DNA of 64,000 nucleotides, from contig JAQQWL010000005.1 in NCBI GenBank assembly GCA_038363925.1, positions 2,666,001 to 2,730,000 on the forward strand. The letters are read 5' to 3'. Source of the stretch: Apiospora phragmitis. Taxonomy: Eukaryota > Ascomycota > Sordariomycetes > Amphisphaeriales > Apiosporaceae. The first letter of the stretch is position 1, and every line of letters begins with the position of its first letter. Below are positions 1-13,010 of this stretch, in pieces. A program made the position numbers and the translations under genes. The notes under the pieces were generated by a model. The model made no database searches and was not told where the DNA came from. It saw only the letters and a list, made by a program, of their open reading frames with translations.

Positions 1-3000
1 ATGCGGAGGGCCAGCTGATGGTCCGAGAGGAGATGCCCATTGAAGGATGATTATGGATAGATGGACGGGAGTAGCACCGTCTGTAACACGGTGCGATCGA
101 AATAAAGGGGGTTTACTTGGCAACCCGGGCTCCGGAAACACACAGGCATCTTGCCATCCTGGGCGGCGATAGATATCTCAAGATAGGCTTATATGGGGCC
201 GACATGGCGTTGTTTCGGGTACGAATCTTATGAATGACGATTTACATATATAGCATCTGATACACCAGGAAATATATACACTTGGGCAAGTAATACACAG
301 GGCGGTTAATTCAATATGCGGTTCACGATATTTATCTATTAGTCCCATGTTGTGTCGGAAAGAATACTGTACTTGATCTGTAGTTACTCAGGATGCGCTG
401 TGTGCATACTGACTGCTATTACTATGACTCCCAACGTGTCTGCATCAAGCCAACGACCGAGCCTTCTCTGCCAGGGATGAGCTCGTTTTGCAGATCCGAG
501 CGGTGTTCGAGTCGACCAGGTCTGGGGTCCTTACGTAACTGCATCGTGCTCGGGCTGCTGCTATGGGACGAATATATCCGAACGAGGCAATCAGTTATCC
601 ATTCTTCGAAACTGTTCGATCGCCCGTCCCGCGCTCCCCGCCACCCGTCCGCCCCCCTTCCCGTGTCATGCTCTTCGGACGGGTACTAAACCAGACCACG
701 CGAGCAAAGAGGGAAATAGAACGAGCGGGCCTTAAATCCCTCTGCTGTATGTATTCGCCCTCCTGCAGGGATGGGAAGGGTTTGCGAACTAGAGGGGGGC
801 TGGCTGGCTGGCTAAAGCCGACGGACGTGCAGAAACCGAGCTTCGACTTCGCGAGAGAATAGAGGGAGAAGGCCGATGAGGCATCAAACAGCATCCATCT
901 CAACATGCAGATCATGGATGGGGAAGGGGGGAAAGGCAAAGTGCTTTGTTGGTGGATGAACAAGTTCGTACCGAGTCGTACGGCCCGGATGATCCGCTGC
1001 TCCTCCCGAGACTAGAAGAAGTTATGTATTACCGTCCCAAACTGGCTCTGATCGCCCCGGGAATGATCTTTTTGCATGACTTGCAGCATTATTGTCGAGT
1101 GACCCCATGACTCAAGATTTGGATCCCGAGCTGCTTCCGCGGCGGGCGACACAACCAAAACTCCGAGAGCTCTAAACTGACTAAACTTCGACCCCCCCCC
1201 CACGGGTACCCTTTATTCGTATTGAACCACTCGTCCTCCATTAGGTAGTGGCGCAGTACAAGAGGGTAGGCATCTGTACACGCGTCTGTCCCTTCGAGTT
1301 CTGATGGTCTCCGAGGTTATGCCTGACATACCTCGCTGGAAGGTAGTGAGTGTCTGGGTTCTCCGGAAGCATGCAAACCCCCAAGGACCAAGGCAACAGG
1401 AAGAGGAACACATGATACGACGATCATCTTGGTCGCTGATGCCAGGACAGACGCGAGGACGTCGATTGGTCTAGTCTGCAGCATGCTTTCACACACACAC
1501 ACGCATATATATACATACCAAGGCTCTCGAACTACATGGTGTATCTCAGTCTACCGGACGGTTTCCTTGACTATGACAGCTTTGCCATACCGGCACACGG
1601 GGTTCTAGCCCAATGCCTTGACAGGAGGTCGTGAGCTTTAGCACATTTGATCTCTGGCGTATAAGAGCAGGCAGAAGAAGCCATATAACGCACATCACAG
1701 GAAAGAGAAGAAGTCCACGTAGGTAGTTCGTTCATTACTATGGGGAGATTATTCTATCACACTACCCGAAAGTGCCTACTAGATGGATTAGCGATTACTG
1801 GGAGAGGAGTGCAACAGCACGAATAAATCATATATCACAGAAAAAACAAGCATTTAAGGCTTCCCCGCCACCTCCGACAGGATGCAGTGCATCTTTTGAT
1901 ACCATCACCGGGCTGTGCAGGGTTTGGTTCCGAGAACCATATGGAACCTCTCAAGGCCGGCATTTCGCTGCAGCACCTACCAACGGAAAACCTACGCAAC
2001 GAGGGTACAAAAATAGAGGACGTTCGCTTGAAGCTCGACTTGATCCTGAACCAAGCTCAATACTTCCTGTCCGGATCGCAATGCCACAATTTTGCGAACC
2101 AGGGGAAGGTCGAACAGAGGAAAAACAATAGTGAAAGTACATCCTGACAGAACGAGATGTGAAGTATTTTGTAGTATCCAGCACAGCTCGACTATCATGA
2201 CCACCGCAGTGCGCGATGCGCTGGGTTGAATCGATCTTGATATAGGTTGGCTCCGCGAGTATAACATCACATGGGTCCGATGCAAGTGACCGGGCCGAGT
2301 CGTGGGTCTCGAGGGGTGGGGAGTGGAGCTCGACCGATTATAGTCACGAACGTATCGTATAGGGCGCATCCAGCGAACGACGCGACGGCGACTGGTTGCA
2401 GTAACTGCAGGATCCTGTACATTCATGGATCAATTGGCCCATAGAGTAAGTCGTATACGAGTATATATATCCAGGGCGGCCGTCATGTCAACGACAACTG
2501 GATCCCGGCGAAAAGGGTAGTAGTGATGTAACATAACATTGTCTAGAATGCCAAACGGCGTCGTGACCCAGGCTCTGGGCCATATTCATGATGATTCAAA
2601 AATCGTCGCTTTTCTTGAAACGGTTGGCATCGAGCCCCAGAGCCAATCGGGGAATCCGATCTCGGACTTGCACGCATTCGGCAGCAGTGACAGGCAGACG
2701 TGCAAGTCAGGCAGGTCTGCTAGAGAAGATGGAGGTGGTATCGAGATGCAAAAGCTGATCGTTGCAGTACAATGGATGCTGACTGGAGACCACCCAAAAG
2801 GGGCGTGTCGGTAAGGTTTCGATAGATACTGTTTCGTAGCTTTTCTATACCTGAGCCCGGATGTTAGCAAGTCAGTAGATCAAAGATGAGCCGGCGGCCT
2901 TGGAGGAGTATGTAGCAGGCAGAGGCAGAGAATAAAAGTCCGAAGGCGAAAGAATAAAGCGACCCCATCTGTTTTGTCACTCGTAGTGGTTGTTGCATGG

Positions 3001-4986
3001 ACGGGTGCCGGCAAGCGTCGTCAACAGACGTGCGGGTGCAACGGATATTAAGCTGGGCCATCCAGATAGATGATCTAGTCGCTGGCGTCGCCGAGTAGCG
3101 CTACTGGAGCTTGCAACAACCGTACCATGATATCATGTAGTCAGTCGACTTGTAGACAAGTACTGTGGGGAGTAGGATGGTAGCTATGTTCCTTGGTATC
3201 CATTGGTGGCAGTCAGTAGATTAGGGAGTTGCCTACCTTGAATCCAGACTTGCTTGGCGTCTAGTAATCCGGACCTTCACCCACCAATGAACCCGAAACT
3301 GACGACAGCACGACGAAGGAAGGGGATGGGTAGGTAAGTAGGTTTGACTTTCGGGATGCGCACGTTCTTACGACAGATGTGGGCGCCCCAAACGCTGACA
3401 ATCAGTCAGCCTCCTGCGGCATCCACAAAGCCTTGGTTAGACGGCGCAAGAACAGGTGGTGTCACTACCTAAAGGCGTGTGTCACTGGGTGTTGGTTGTC
3501 CCATTAGTAGCGGGGGGTTTTCGGCTCGATTCCCTCTTCCAACTCCCCCATGGCCACCACACATATGGTTGTAGTAAATAATTGATGCTGGTCTAGACCA
3601 CCAACCTCCGTCTTCCTCCTCCTCTTCTGCTTCCTCCGTATACACAGTAGAGTAGATTATGTAGTACGGAGTAGACCTTCAAGTAGTACTTGGCCACCGT
3701 CGACACGCGTTGGGTCCAATGTGTGCAGCTCAAGGGGAAATTTGGTCGCAAATTAGTTTCAAGACGGGTTTGCCGCTAGTACTCTATCAAGTCTACTTTC
3801 CAGCGCGGCCCAGGCAGGCAAGACAAGACAGACAAACAACGATTAATACCGTACCTACTTCCTTGCTAGCTACAAATGAATAAAATGAACGACCATGGTG
3901 CAGAACACGGTGGAAAAGAGGCCACAATTCTTTTCCGGCTTACTTTCATCGTCTGCTGCCGGTGCAACGGCAGCAGGGAAGCCTGCCGGGATACCGTGGC
4001 TTGCGAGAAATTACTCGGCCGGCCCTGGGTTCCGCAGCGTGGCGAAAACAGCATAGTTCCAGTGCAGTTGGGAAGCTGGCGGCACCACAGCCAGACAGGG
4101 GACTCGCTTACCCTCATCATCGTGATGTGCTTATCAAACATAGCCAGTCCACCCTTTTCCGGGGCCAGCCTCCCAGAAACATGCCTCTCACCCGCAGACT
4201 AGGACCGAGTAGCACGGTACATGTACGCAACAAAATCGAGGGACCGACCAACCGGTGCGGGGAGGGGTTAAGATAGACTGCCCAGTTCTCTATGTACAGT
4301 GTCATGCTGACGAGGTAGCTCTCCTTTTCCACCCGAGCGAGAAGGGCCATTATCGTCAAGCCTTCATATCTCCCCCATCCGAGTCGCTCATACCATCCAA
4401 CCAAAGGCGAAGACAAGATACAGTGTAGCCCTTTACGCCCTCTGCTCATGCACAAATACCCACTAGCAACCAACATCCGAACACGATACCATCTCGCTTC
4501 CGACAATATCTTCTCCGTGTATCTCTCGTTCATTCCCTCCTTCTCTCCAATATGTTCTTGGGCAAAACAGAGTAGCAACAGAAACAACAAAGCAAATCGC
4601 AGAGTCGATGCCGCGAGGCAGGCCCATCTTCTTCTCTCAAGTCCATAGAAACAGTCTGAAATCCCATAACATTTTGAACCTTTCGCGGAAACAAAACAAA
4701 ATTTGATATACCCGCTAACAGTGTTTGTTGCCAAACTAGAATGTGATCTAAAGCCATCCTGCATTTCTTTAACATGGTCCAAATAGAACCAACCCAGCTA
4801 GCGCTTTCACCTCCCAATGTCGAACGAACAGAACAAATGCAGCAGTGAGGCGAGAATCCGAATCCAGCCGAATCGCTCGCGTAAAATGATTCGAAGTCTG
4901 GCCTTCGAAGGTGATCCCCGCGCCTGTCGTATCGAACCAACGTACACATCCCTCCCACTGGGGGACAGTTAGGCCGTATAAACCCA
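1..4986. other. Gene-free left flank
   Basis: I see no open frame here with domain-like sequence, plausible splicing or coding-type codon use. Short simple repeats occur, for example a CA/TA tract near 1491-1517. A 221-codon minus-strand frame at 4117-4782 lies just downstream of the transcription-factor stop; its composition looks like a chance frame in a 3' untranslated region. The segment probably holds that 3' UTR plus intergenic DNA. Confidence 0.6.
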
Positions 4987-6300
4987 TTATTTCCCTCGTC
5001 GATTCAACCGACCCAGCATGCCTTTGTCGATGTCATTGGTCGAATCCATTATATTTCCCAGACTCATGACAGAGCTGGCCGAGGTACCGCTCACGGGCGG
5101 TCCCGATGATCCGCCCCTCGGCGGGGAGTGCGGTTGTCGTACCCTGGCGGTTGTGTCCCTTGTACCGCAAGTGGCCCGTAAGGGGCCAGATGGTTCGGAC
5201 TACTACTCGACGATGGCGAACGTCTGCGAGAATTGTCGTCGGGAAATGTCGTCGGAGGCGGCAACCGCATGCTATGCTCCTCTTCGGGCGGTCGTGGGCG
5301 CCGTATGCCTGCCGCAACACCTCCTGCCTCTCCCCTTTCTTCGGGGTAAGAACTAAACGACCCTGTTGGCGATGGCAAAGGTTGATCGTATCCAGAGGGT
5401 CCCGTAGCATAAGGACCGCCTCCTGGCTGGGCGTTTGACGGGCCACCTAGTGGCTGACCGTATGCCCCGAAGAGCTGAGTACCGGGCGGGATCCCGTTCT
5501 GGAGCGCAGATACCGGTACAAATGCAGTAGATGTAGACGAGGACACCGGCTGGAATATACACTCTTGGTTCATTTTTATACAGTTGGTGCATTTTCCACC
5601 GGGGGAATTTTGATAGCCACTGCATCGAATCTAGGGGAAAAAAAGGAAATTTAGTACAGTCCAAACGATGCGGGCTTCGTCCATGTGGTAAATGATGGGG
5701 GCTCGCTCGACCTACCTTACGTCGCCTACAATACCTGCAAGCAATAGATGTCCTTTGCCGTGGTGCAGAAGGCTGCATCACCTGTTGCCCAACTCGACTG
5801 TAGTCTGATGGGTATTGGCTTGGTGGTCCTCGCTCTGGCTGATATGCAAAGTTGTAGGCAGTATTTGCACTATAGGGTGCTGGGCGCCCTGCGGAGTAGT
5901 ACTGCGGCCCACGTGGGTCTGGAGGATAAGAACTTCTGGCATCTTGAGGCGAAGGCTGAACAGGCGGCAAATATCCATGCGGCGGGGCGTAACCTCCGCT
6001 TCCAGCTGGAGAGTAAGAGCCCTGGTGGCTGCTGCTCGACTCTGCCGGGTAACCGTTTGAAGAACTCGGCGAAGTACCGTAGCTACCAGAGCCCCTGGGA
6101 TCCCACCCTTGACCCCCTTGGGTGGGATAACCACGAGGGTCCTGGATAGAGGGTAGGATCACTGCTCCTGAAGCCATTTGGGGGCGAGGATGATATGCAA
6201 TAGGCCTGGACCGCTCGTCTTCTTCTCCCGGAGGAGGAGGGTACTGCGACTCGTCGTGTTGGTCGTGTCTTGGTCCCCTGCTGCGACGGTCTTCTGCCAT
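4987..6300 (-). CDS. Zn2Cys6 fungal transcription factor, apparent one-base frameshift
   Basis: Probable nuclear DNA-binding regulator. Exon 1 is 6300-5716, intron 5715-5631 (85 bp, GTAGGT...CTAG), exon 2 5630-4987. The splice joins a binuclear zinc cluster, CX2CX6CX10CX2CX6C, starting at about residue 188 (CRYCRRRK across the junction to IRCSGYQ, then KCTNC and NQEC). The first ~185 residues and the tail are rich in Pro, Ser, Gly, Tyr and Gln, typical of disordered regulatory segments. The original frame hits a stop at 5091. Adding one base in the four-C run (plus 5123-5126) instead gives a Pro/Ser-rich link and a plausible C-terminus ending LGRLNRRGK at 4987, about 409 residues. The start MAEDRRSRG is the first Met of the low-complexity region; a longer frame to 6489 looks like 5' UTR. 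No fungal-specific middle domain is seen and the target genes are unknown. Confidence 0.85.
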
Positions 6301-8116
6301 ACTACGATGACGGACGCTGGAGGGCGCCAGGGTGACGATTGCAGGTAGATACCCACGTAACTCGGTGTGCTCTACTCTTGTATTTGAAATAGAGCGGTCG
6401 GACCTTGCAGGGTGATGATTCGTGTGTAAGTGCTCGCTTGCACCGGACTTGAAGCATGCAGCTGAACTGTCCAGATTATCAGCAGGCAAGCATGCCAGTC
6501 TGTCTCCTCACCACGCGCGCGCCGGAACCAAGCAGATGTCTGCGATCTGGCGGGTGGAAGGGTTGCCTCAGTGCACGATATGAGGTCGAACAGCGCACAC
6601 GTCTCTGAGGAAGGGCGAGTGCTGTGGCAAGTCGGTCACTATAAGACGTTGCTGTCTCTCGCTCTTTCTCTTTTTCTCGCGCGTGCGGCGCTTGCGCAAA
6701 CCTCGACTTAAGGATGGGTAGAGAACTAAGAGGGGAAGCAAGACACAGCTCCGCCTGGGCAAATCTCCGACCGAGTGAGGGAAGAAAAGGACGTAGTGGA
6801 GAGATGCAGAGTAGGAACGGGCACGAAGTTTTTGGGTGGTGCAGGTGGAGTGGCGGGGCCAACCGTGGTGAGCGCAAGACGGACGGGACCGGGGCCTACT
6901 TAAATGCCGGGAAGGCCAGGTCTGCTATGTGAGTGCGGGATCTCCCTTGAGCCTGGCGAGTCAGAACCCTTCAACACCCAACGTCAGTACTTAGAGAATG
7001 CGCCAGTGGTGAAAATAGACGGGGTCAAAAATAAATGGAGAACGCAGAGTTGCAGGGCATGGGCGCTGCAAACAATAACATCATTTGGCTGTAGAAGACG
7101 CAGCTTTTGCTTTCTCTTGGGTGTGCTTCTGTTACTCTCACTACCTACTCTCTGGGTACATGTAACATCAAACAGACCCGAGAATATGTAGCTCAAGTCC
7201 AAGGGGGAAGTGCCGGCAACGAAACGGGAGGGTGGGTGTGCATTCTAGGACAGAACGAGACGGCTATAGCCCGTACATCAGGCAGAGGCGCATTCAGCAA
7301 AGGAAGGTGGTGGGAATGATGGAACGACGAGAGAGGTTGGCTGTTAGGAGCGCTGGGTGCCTGTGTTCCCCAGACCGAATACCGATGAAGGACAGCGTGC
7401 CAATCGAGACGACGTCCAAGCTGACCCTGCAGATCGGAACCAATGCGACAGGATGCCCAAGCTCGTAATGAAGAGCAGAAAGAGAAAACCGTCCACATAC
7501 CTGTTGTGTTCCTAGGTGTCACTACTACGTCGTAGCAGCGGTTATCAAAGCGAGGAAGGGCAGCACTGAGGAAAGGCCGTTTGTTCGTGTAATGTTGGTC
7601 AACCGCGATTAATGGCAGATGATGCGGGTGTGTGGGCTTGGCTTGGCACTGCTTTGCTTCGCTTCGCGTTGCTGCGCAAGGGCCGTCCAGTCAGTCGGTG
7701 ACCATAAACTAGTCTGGAGGAAGACAGGCGGCGAGGGTCCTGTTCCCCTGGGGGATGGATGAATGGTGGTGTCAGTCTATCTGCTCAAGTGCAAAAAGCA
7801 GCAGGCAGAAAATGGACGGGCGACGGGCGGCGGGCAAGAGGGGATCTAGGCGCCTCTAGTAGTTCCCCCAAGGGGTGACTCGCCAACGGGAGTTGATGGT
7901 GAGCTTTCTACTATTAACTAGGTAGGTCGCCAATCCGGGATCGATTGGCTTGCAGCGGAGGAAAGGATGTGGAATGGAATGGGAAGAAGTGTCAGTCAGA
8001 AGGGCCCAAGAATTGATCCCAGTTGTGTCTCTTCCCCAAAGCACCTCACTCAAGGGCCCCCAGTATGTACATGCAGCAATGCAGTTCTTGTACAAGTACC
8101 TACCAGGGCAGGGCCC

Positions 8117-8132
8117 GGGGGGGGGGGGGGGG
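8117..8132. repeat. Poly-G run (16 G)
   Basis: An uninterrupted run of 16 G after a CCC triplet. Its length is likely unreliable in any sequencing technology. Confidence 0.9.
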
Positions 8133-10047
8133 TGTCGAGCGCAAGTGGTAGGGGCGTTTCTCCAGCCGCTTACGAGAAACTAGGTCGCTAGGTAGGGCTC
8201 CTCCTAGCATGTACCTGTATGCATGTGTGGCAATGGGACCAAGGTTTAGGTAGTGTAGAGTACAATACCGAGAGGCGGAACCTCTCCAGAGGGGGCATTT
8301 TTTGGAAGAGAAGAAGAAGAAACACCAGAGTTGTTTAGGAAAGCCGCGGATCCTTTGCCAATCAGGTCCAAGTCTGGGGGGCGTCTAATCCCGGATCCCG
8401 CCAGTACGGATGGACCTTCCAGGCCGCAGGACGGGCCGCAGCTGATAAAAGTCCCAAACTGATTCGATCGAAGCCTGCTTTTCTGCTGTGGTACAGCCTA
8501 TGGACAGTCTGCCTCGTGCGGTTTTGACAACCCGGAAAATCAATGCAAATCGAAATAATATATAATACCCAGCAACTGGAGTGTTGCAAATCTTGGTTAG
8601 TAGGTATGTAGAGAGGTAGAGGATTAGTTGGTGGATTGTGGGCTTGCTTGCTTGCTGGTCGTCTCGCGCCCTTTCGCTCTCTTACTCGCTTCTTACTCAC
8701 TCTTCCCTTCTCATTTTCTTGCCTTGTCTCTCTTTTAGTTGATTGAGCTGGATGCGACAGCGATAACTACGACAGCTGAACCATGCAATTCCAAGAGAGA
8801 GCGCGAGGAAAGGGAAAACATAGGTAGGCTGCTTATGAATGTCTCACATAGACGCGGAATTGCGCCTTCAAACGTCCTCGAGCCGTGCCGAAGAGCAGCA
8901 TCGGCTATGACGCAGGACGTGCAGGGGACCTTGGTTCAGATCTGAGATTTTGCCGCTTTTGGAGGAGATGACTCGGACCTTTTGAGTCGCGCCGCCCTTC
9001 TATCGTTACATCGATGGTGTCTCTCAATTGAAGAGGCATCAGGGTCCGATTAATTGCAATGGCCAGCAGCAGTAGTACCTTGGATGCAGCGGATGGATCG
9101 GTTTGTCCCGTGGTAGTAGTAACGAATTGATACAGGCCGCCAGGCATGCGCCGTTCGCTGGACGTGGTTCTGGCGCGCAGTAGGGCTTGTAAATGAAACT
9201 AACGGACATGCAAGGTCACACTGACAACGGTAGGACAGTTTATTAAAAAGCCAGGGCCTAGCAGCGCTCTACTAAAAGTACATAGCAAATCACTCCAGCT
9301 CAAATCAAACAGTTGCGATAGGTCATCTAAGCCAGCCGTGGGTTAGTTGGCCTTGGTTCACTGACGGGGAGGGAAGGGAAAGGAAGTGAGGAGGAATCGT
9401 CCGAGTGTGGCAGAGGGCTTGCAGTCAGCCGCTCCATCGTTGGTTTGTGTTGCTTTAGTTGCCGCTGCTGTGCACTGTTTCCTCGTGGGCCGGCTGCAAT
9501 CAAGAATGACAAGACAAGATCGAGTGGGTGGTCCGTTTTGGTATGTACATGCATGTACACGGGGTACAAGCTTACTTCCTGTTGGAGTTGGAGCGTCACC
9601 CATGATTTGATGGCTTGGGCCGATGCGTTTGTGACAGGTCCGGCTTGATCCAATTTAGGGGTTTAGATTAGGTGCATGCTACCCAGGCATATTCGATGGA
9701 TTGCGATGCCATTACGTTCAGTCATGTGGTTGCTGCCAATTTGCATACGTGTTCCCCGGCCAAAACATAAGTAGACACAGTAGAGACGAAACGGCAGGAC
9801 GGCAGCATCAGGAGGGAACAGCACGAGGGAAGGGATGCATTCCTTGATGTAGTTTAGTAGAAGGTAGTAGTGCTATATGAGCTATCCAATCCCGTCATAA
9901 CCGGGCCAGATCATAATGTATGCACACATATACATACACTTGCACTGCTATAGGTGTTGCAAATTGACAATGGAGCCCTATACATACAGTTCCAGTGCGA
10001 TCCTGCACATGCTCCCGTATTCTTGCTGCTCAAGTATTTGATATGTC

Positions 10048-10078
10048 CACACACACACACACACACACACATACACAC
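10048..10078. repeat. CA dinucleotide microsatellite
   Basis: About 12 uninterrupted CA units followed by ATACACAC. A simple-sequence repeat in gene-free DNA. Confidence 0.95.
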
Positions 10079-12864
10079 GATATTTGCTTAGCTGCATACA
10101 GGGCAGGCGCGCGCGCACCATCCATTCGACCCCAACCCCCAACGGCATGTGTACTAGCCGGGAAAAGGGTAGCTCGTCCGCCTCGGTCCCAGTGCTCTGG
10201 CTCGCACATTGCTTTTTCCCTGCAAGAGACCTTGTCAGTTCGTTTGCTCTCACACCGCTCCTTGCGCTGCCGTACACCCCCGGCTTGATTGAATAGGTAC
10301 GCAAGTACTTCCGTGAAACTGTGAAAACCATCCCGGTCTTCTCGTAAGTTATGTTGTCGTGAAGGAGAAGGAAGGAAGGAATCTATCTTATGTACTCTGT
10401 GCGGGTCCGTGGCATCAGGTTCCCATTTTCTCTCCTCGCGGGCCAGCCCTGAGCCATGCTCTCGAATCTTTGGTACGTTAGATCCAGAAGATCTAACGCA
10501 CCTTTATGAGCCTTTTCCCTCTGCCTCTTGTCTCCCGCAACCATGCTATGGACTGATTTGGTATGGCATCCGGCATCGAAGCTGGTCCCGGCAACATGGC
10601 TCGGTGAGGGGTTACCCGTTGTTAAATGACCCGAGGAAAATGCACGCTCTCCCACAATTCATCCTACCCGCCTCAGACGTTTAGTAGAGAGCAAAAACAC
10701 AACACAGAAAGAGTACATCGCAAGGTTGGGGATCAGAACGGCATACGTGCGGCCCTGGGCACTGATGCGCAAGAGCAGTGGCTTTGTCTTCTTCCCACCG
10801 CCAGGATCCGGGTCAAATGACATGTACACCTGTCAGATGGAGCCCAAAGACCACCTGCAGGGTCAAGACGCTCCGCACAGGATTAAGGTATTCTATCTCG
10901 GGATGTGGCTGAACGCAACAACTCGCAGCTCCAGACCTCCTTGGCTTGCCACTAGGTTTTCGGAGGAAGGGGTCGGGTTACTCGTCATCGAGGCTCGGCT
11001 GTGGCCTTCAATGCGAGCATTAAACCCCAATTTACGAGAAAGAACGCGACGGAATAGACGGCGATCCTTGGCCTCTATGCACACCCAGGCATGCATGCAT
11101 CGGCAGCCACGGAAGTGGCCGAAACGACGAAAAGGGCGGGCATGAGAATTACTGCAATGGGACGCATACTGAACTAGCACGATGCTGTGGTGTTCAGGTT
11201 CGAACTGAACCATGATCATTAGGTATTGCATTGGGCATTGGGACTCGAGGCAGGCCTCGTTTACGTACGCTACTCGTAGTGCTAACTAGCAGGGCGGCGC
11301 AGCAAGCAAATCAAAATTGTTCACAGCGTACTGGGTACGAGAACAGTACCGTACTAAGGGTACCTCATCCTCATCGGGAACCACCCCTGCCACCGCGTAC
11401 GATAGCAAGGTCACCACCCGCTTTGTTTCGTGTGCTAACGATGGCGGCTGCCGCTGCGCTGGGTAACCTTGGAATAATGAGCACGTCAGCGTCCGTTTCG
11501 CCAGCAGCTCTGTGGGGTACAGTTGCAAACATAGCGCAATCACATCCGCTTGCGTTCAGCGCTGCTAGAGAATTATGGACTGAGCGGCCCTTACCCTCGT
11601 GGAGCTCTCCGAAGCAAGGCCGTTGGCACTATGTCGTCCTACTGGAAGGAGCGGGCCTCGTCGTGATCCAATGACTATCGAGATCGTGGCTATTTCAACC
11701 TACGATGCCATTATAGTGTGCCTACCATTTCCACTAGAACTTCGAAGGCAGCGGCTGGGTGGTACATAGATGAGTGCTCGCTGGGCTGAGGACCTTGCGA
11801 TTGCCATTAACCATGCCTAGCTCAATTAGCACTGCCAATGCCCAGGCGGTACCAACATGCAAGGTCCCGTCGGCTAGATGATGTGCTGTTGGGAAGCGGC
11901 AGGACGCTCCTTATGCTAAGATGTGCTGAAGGCCTGCCTCCGAAGGCCTTGGGATTCGACCTAGGGACGGGGGAATAAGAAGACCGTGGCATCTGGTCAC
12001 CATCCAAGATCTGCTTATTGAAGCAGCCTCCTTCCTGATCGTCGATTCACGTTGGGTACTCCGTACGACAACCAGAGGCTAGCCAAGGTGTCCCTGCAGT
12101 GATGCTGATCTGGGAAAGGGCGTCAAGAACTGATACATACTATGTGTTGCTGACTGCTGACCTTTTGACAGCAAACCTGACGAAGCACGGAAGGTTGCGT
12201 GTTTCACCACTCCTATTGACCAGACAATCCTGGCCGATAGCAACCATTGACATCCAAGGAAACTGGCAGTTTGCTTCCATAATACCCCCTCCAGATAGCA
12301 TTACCCTGGTCTGTTTGTTGTCAGAGCCAAGTACGATACAGGATGCAACTCGGCACGTCGCGGCCCAGCCCTTCCCGTCCGGGCAGAGTTCGGTCGGGTA
12401 GCAGAGGACCCCATCTTGCCTTCTCGAAGCATTTCAGTGAGGGCGTACGGGCGGGCCCCTGGCCCTTGGGGTATGCAAACATCCCTAGTGGCCACGTTGT
12501 TGCCCACAAGTGAGATGGCCGAGGTAAGGGGGGCCATTCAGATGAGCTGCTGCAAAGACCTGCACTGACTGTCCAGCTGAGATGAGGCAAGAACCGCCTA
12601 CCTGCTCGGCTTGAATCGGAGCCTGGCCCAGAAGCGTCAGATTAGAATGCCCAAATGGATTCAAGTTCCTTCGGAGCAGCCCCGAGTCCACTGCAAGGAA
12701 AAACGGGCCATCAAAATCCATCAGTCATTCATTCATTCACGTGCATGTCCGCCATTGAGCGACGCTGGTTCCGTCATCAATACACTCCGCACCAGCGACC
12801 GCACATGATCCTTCGGGCCATGGAATAAATTATCATATCAAAAATCAACAACTTCATCTCGGAT

Positions 12865-13010
12865 TCTGATTGGTCCCAACACCGCGTTCAGCCTAGGTAT
12901 CTAATCTGGCCTAGGCCGGTCATCGAAGCTTTTCTCTTCTTTGCTTTTTTCCCGGCTTCCTTTTCCTCGCACAAACTCACCCTTTCCCGATTCTTTTCTT
13001 CCACGCACCA
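12865..13010 (+). promoter_or_regulatory. Promoter-like segment: ATTGG box plus CT-rich tract
   Basis: An inverted CCAAT box (ATTGG, 12869-12873) lies about 55 bp upstream of an 80 bp C/T-rich stretch (12925-13010), the arrangement common in fungal core promoters. No credible coding frame follows, so the transcript, if any, would be non-coding or an untranslated leader. Confidence 0.3.

Noticed and set aside
4117..4782. 221-codon minus-strand frame downstream of the zinc-cluster gene
   Set aside because: No domain, no splice context, random-looking composition; best seen as 3' UTR.
11190..11215. GGTTCGAAC string as a tRNA B box
   Set aside because: It is part of a small palindrome; no tRNA fold surrounds it.
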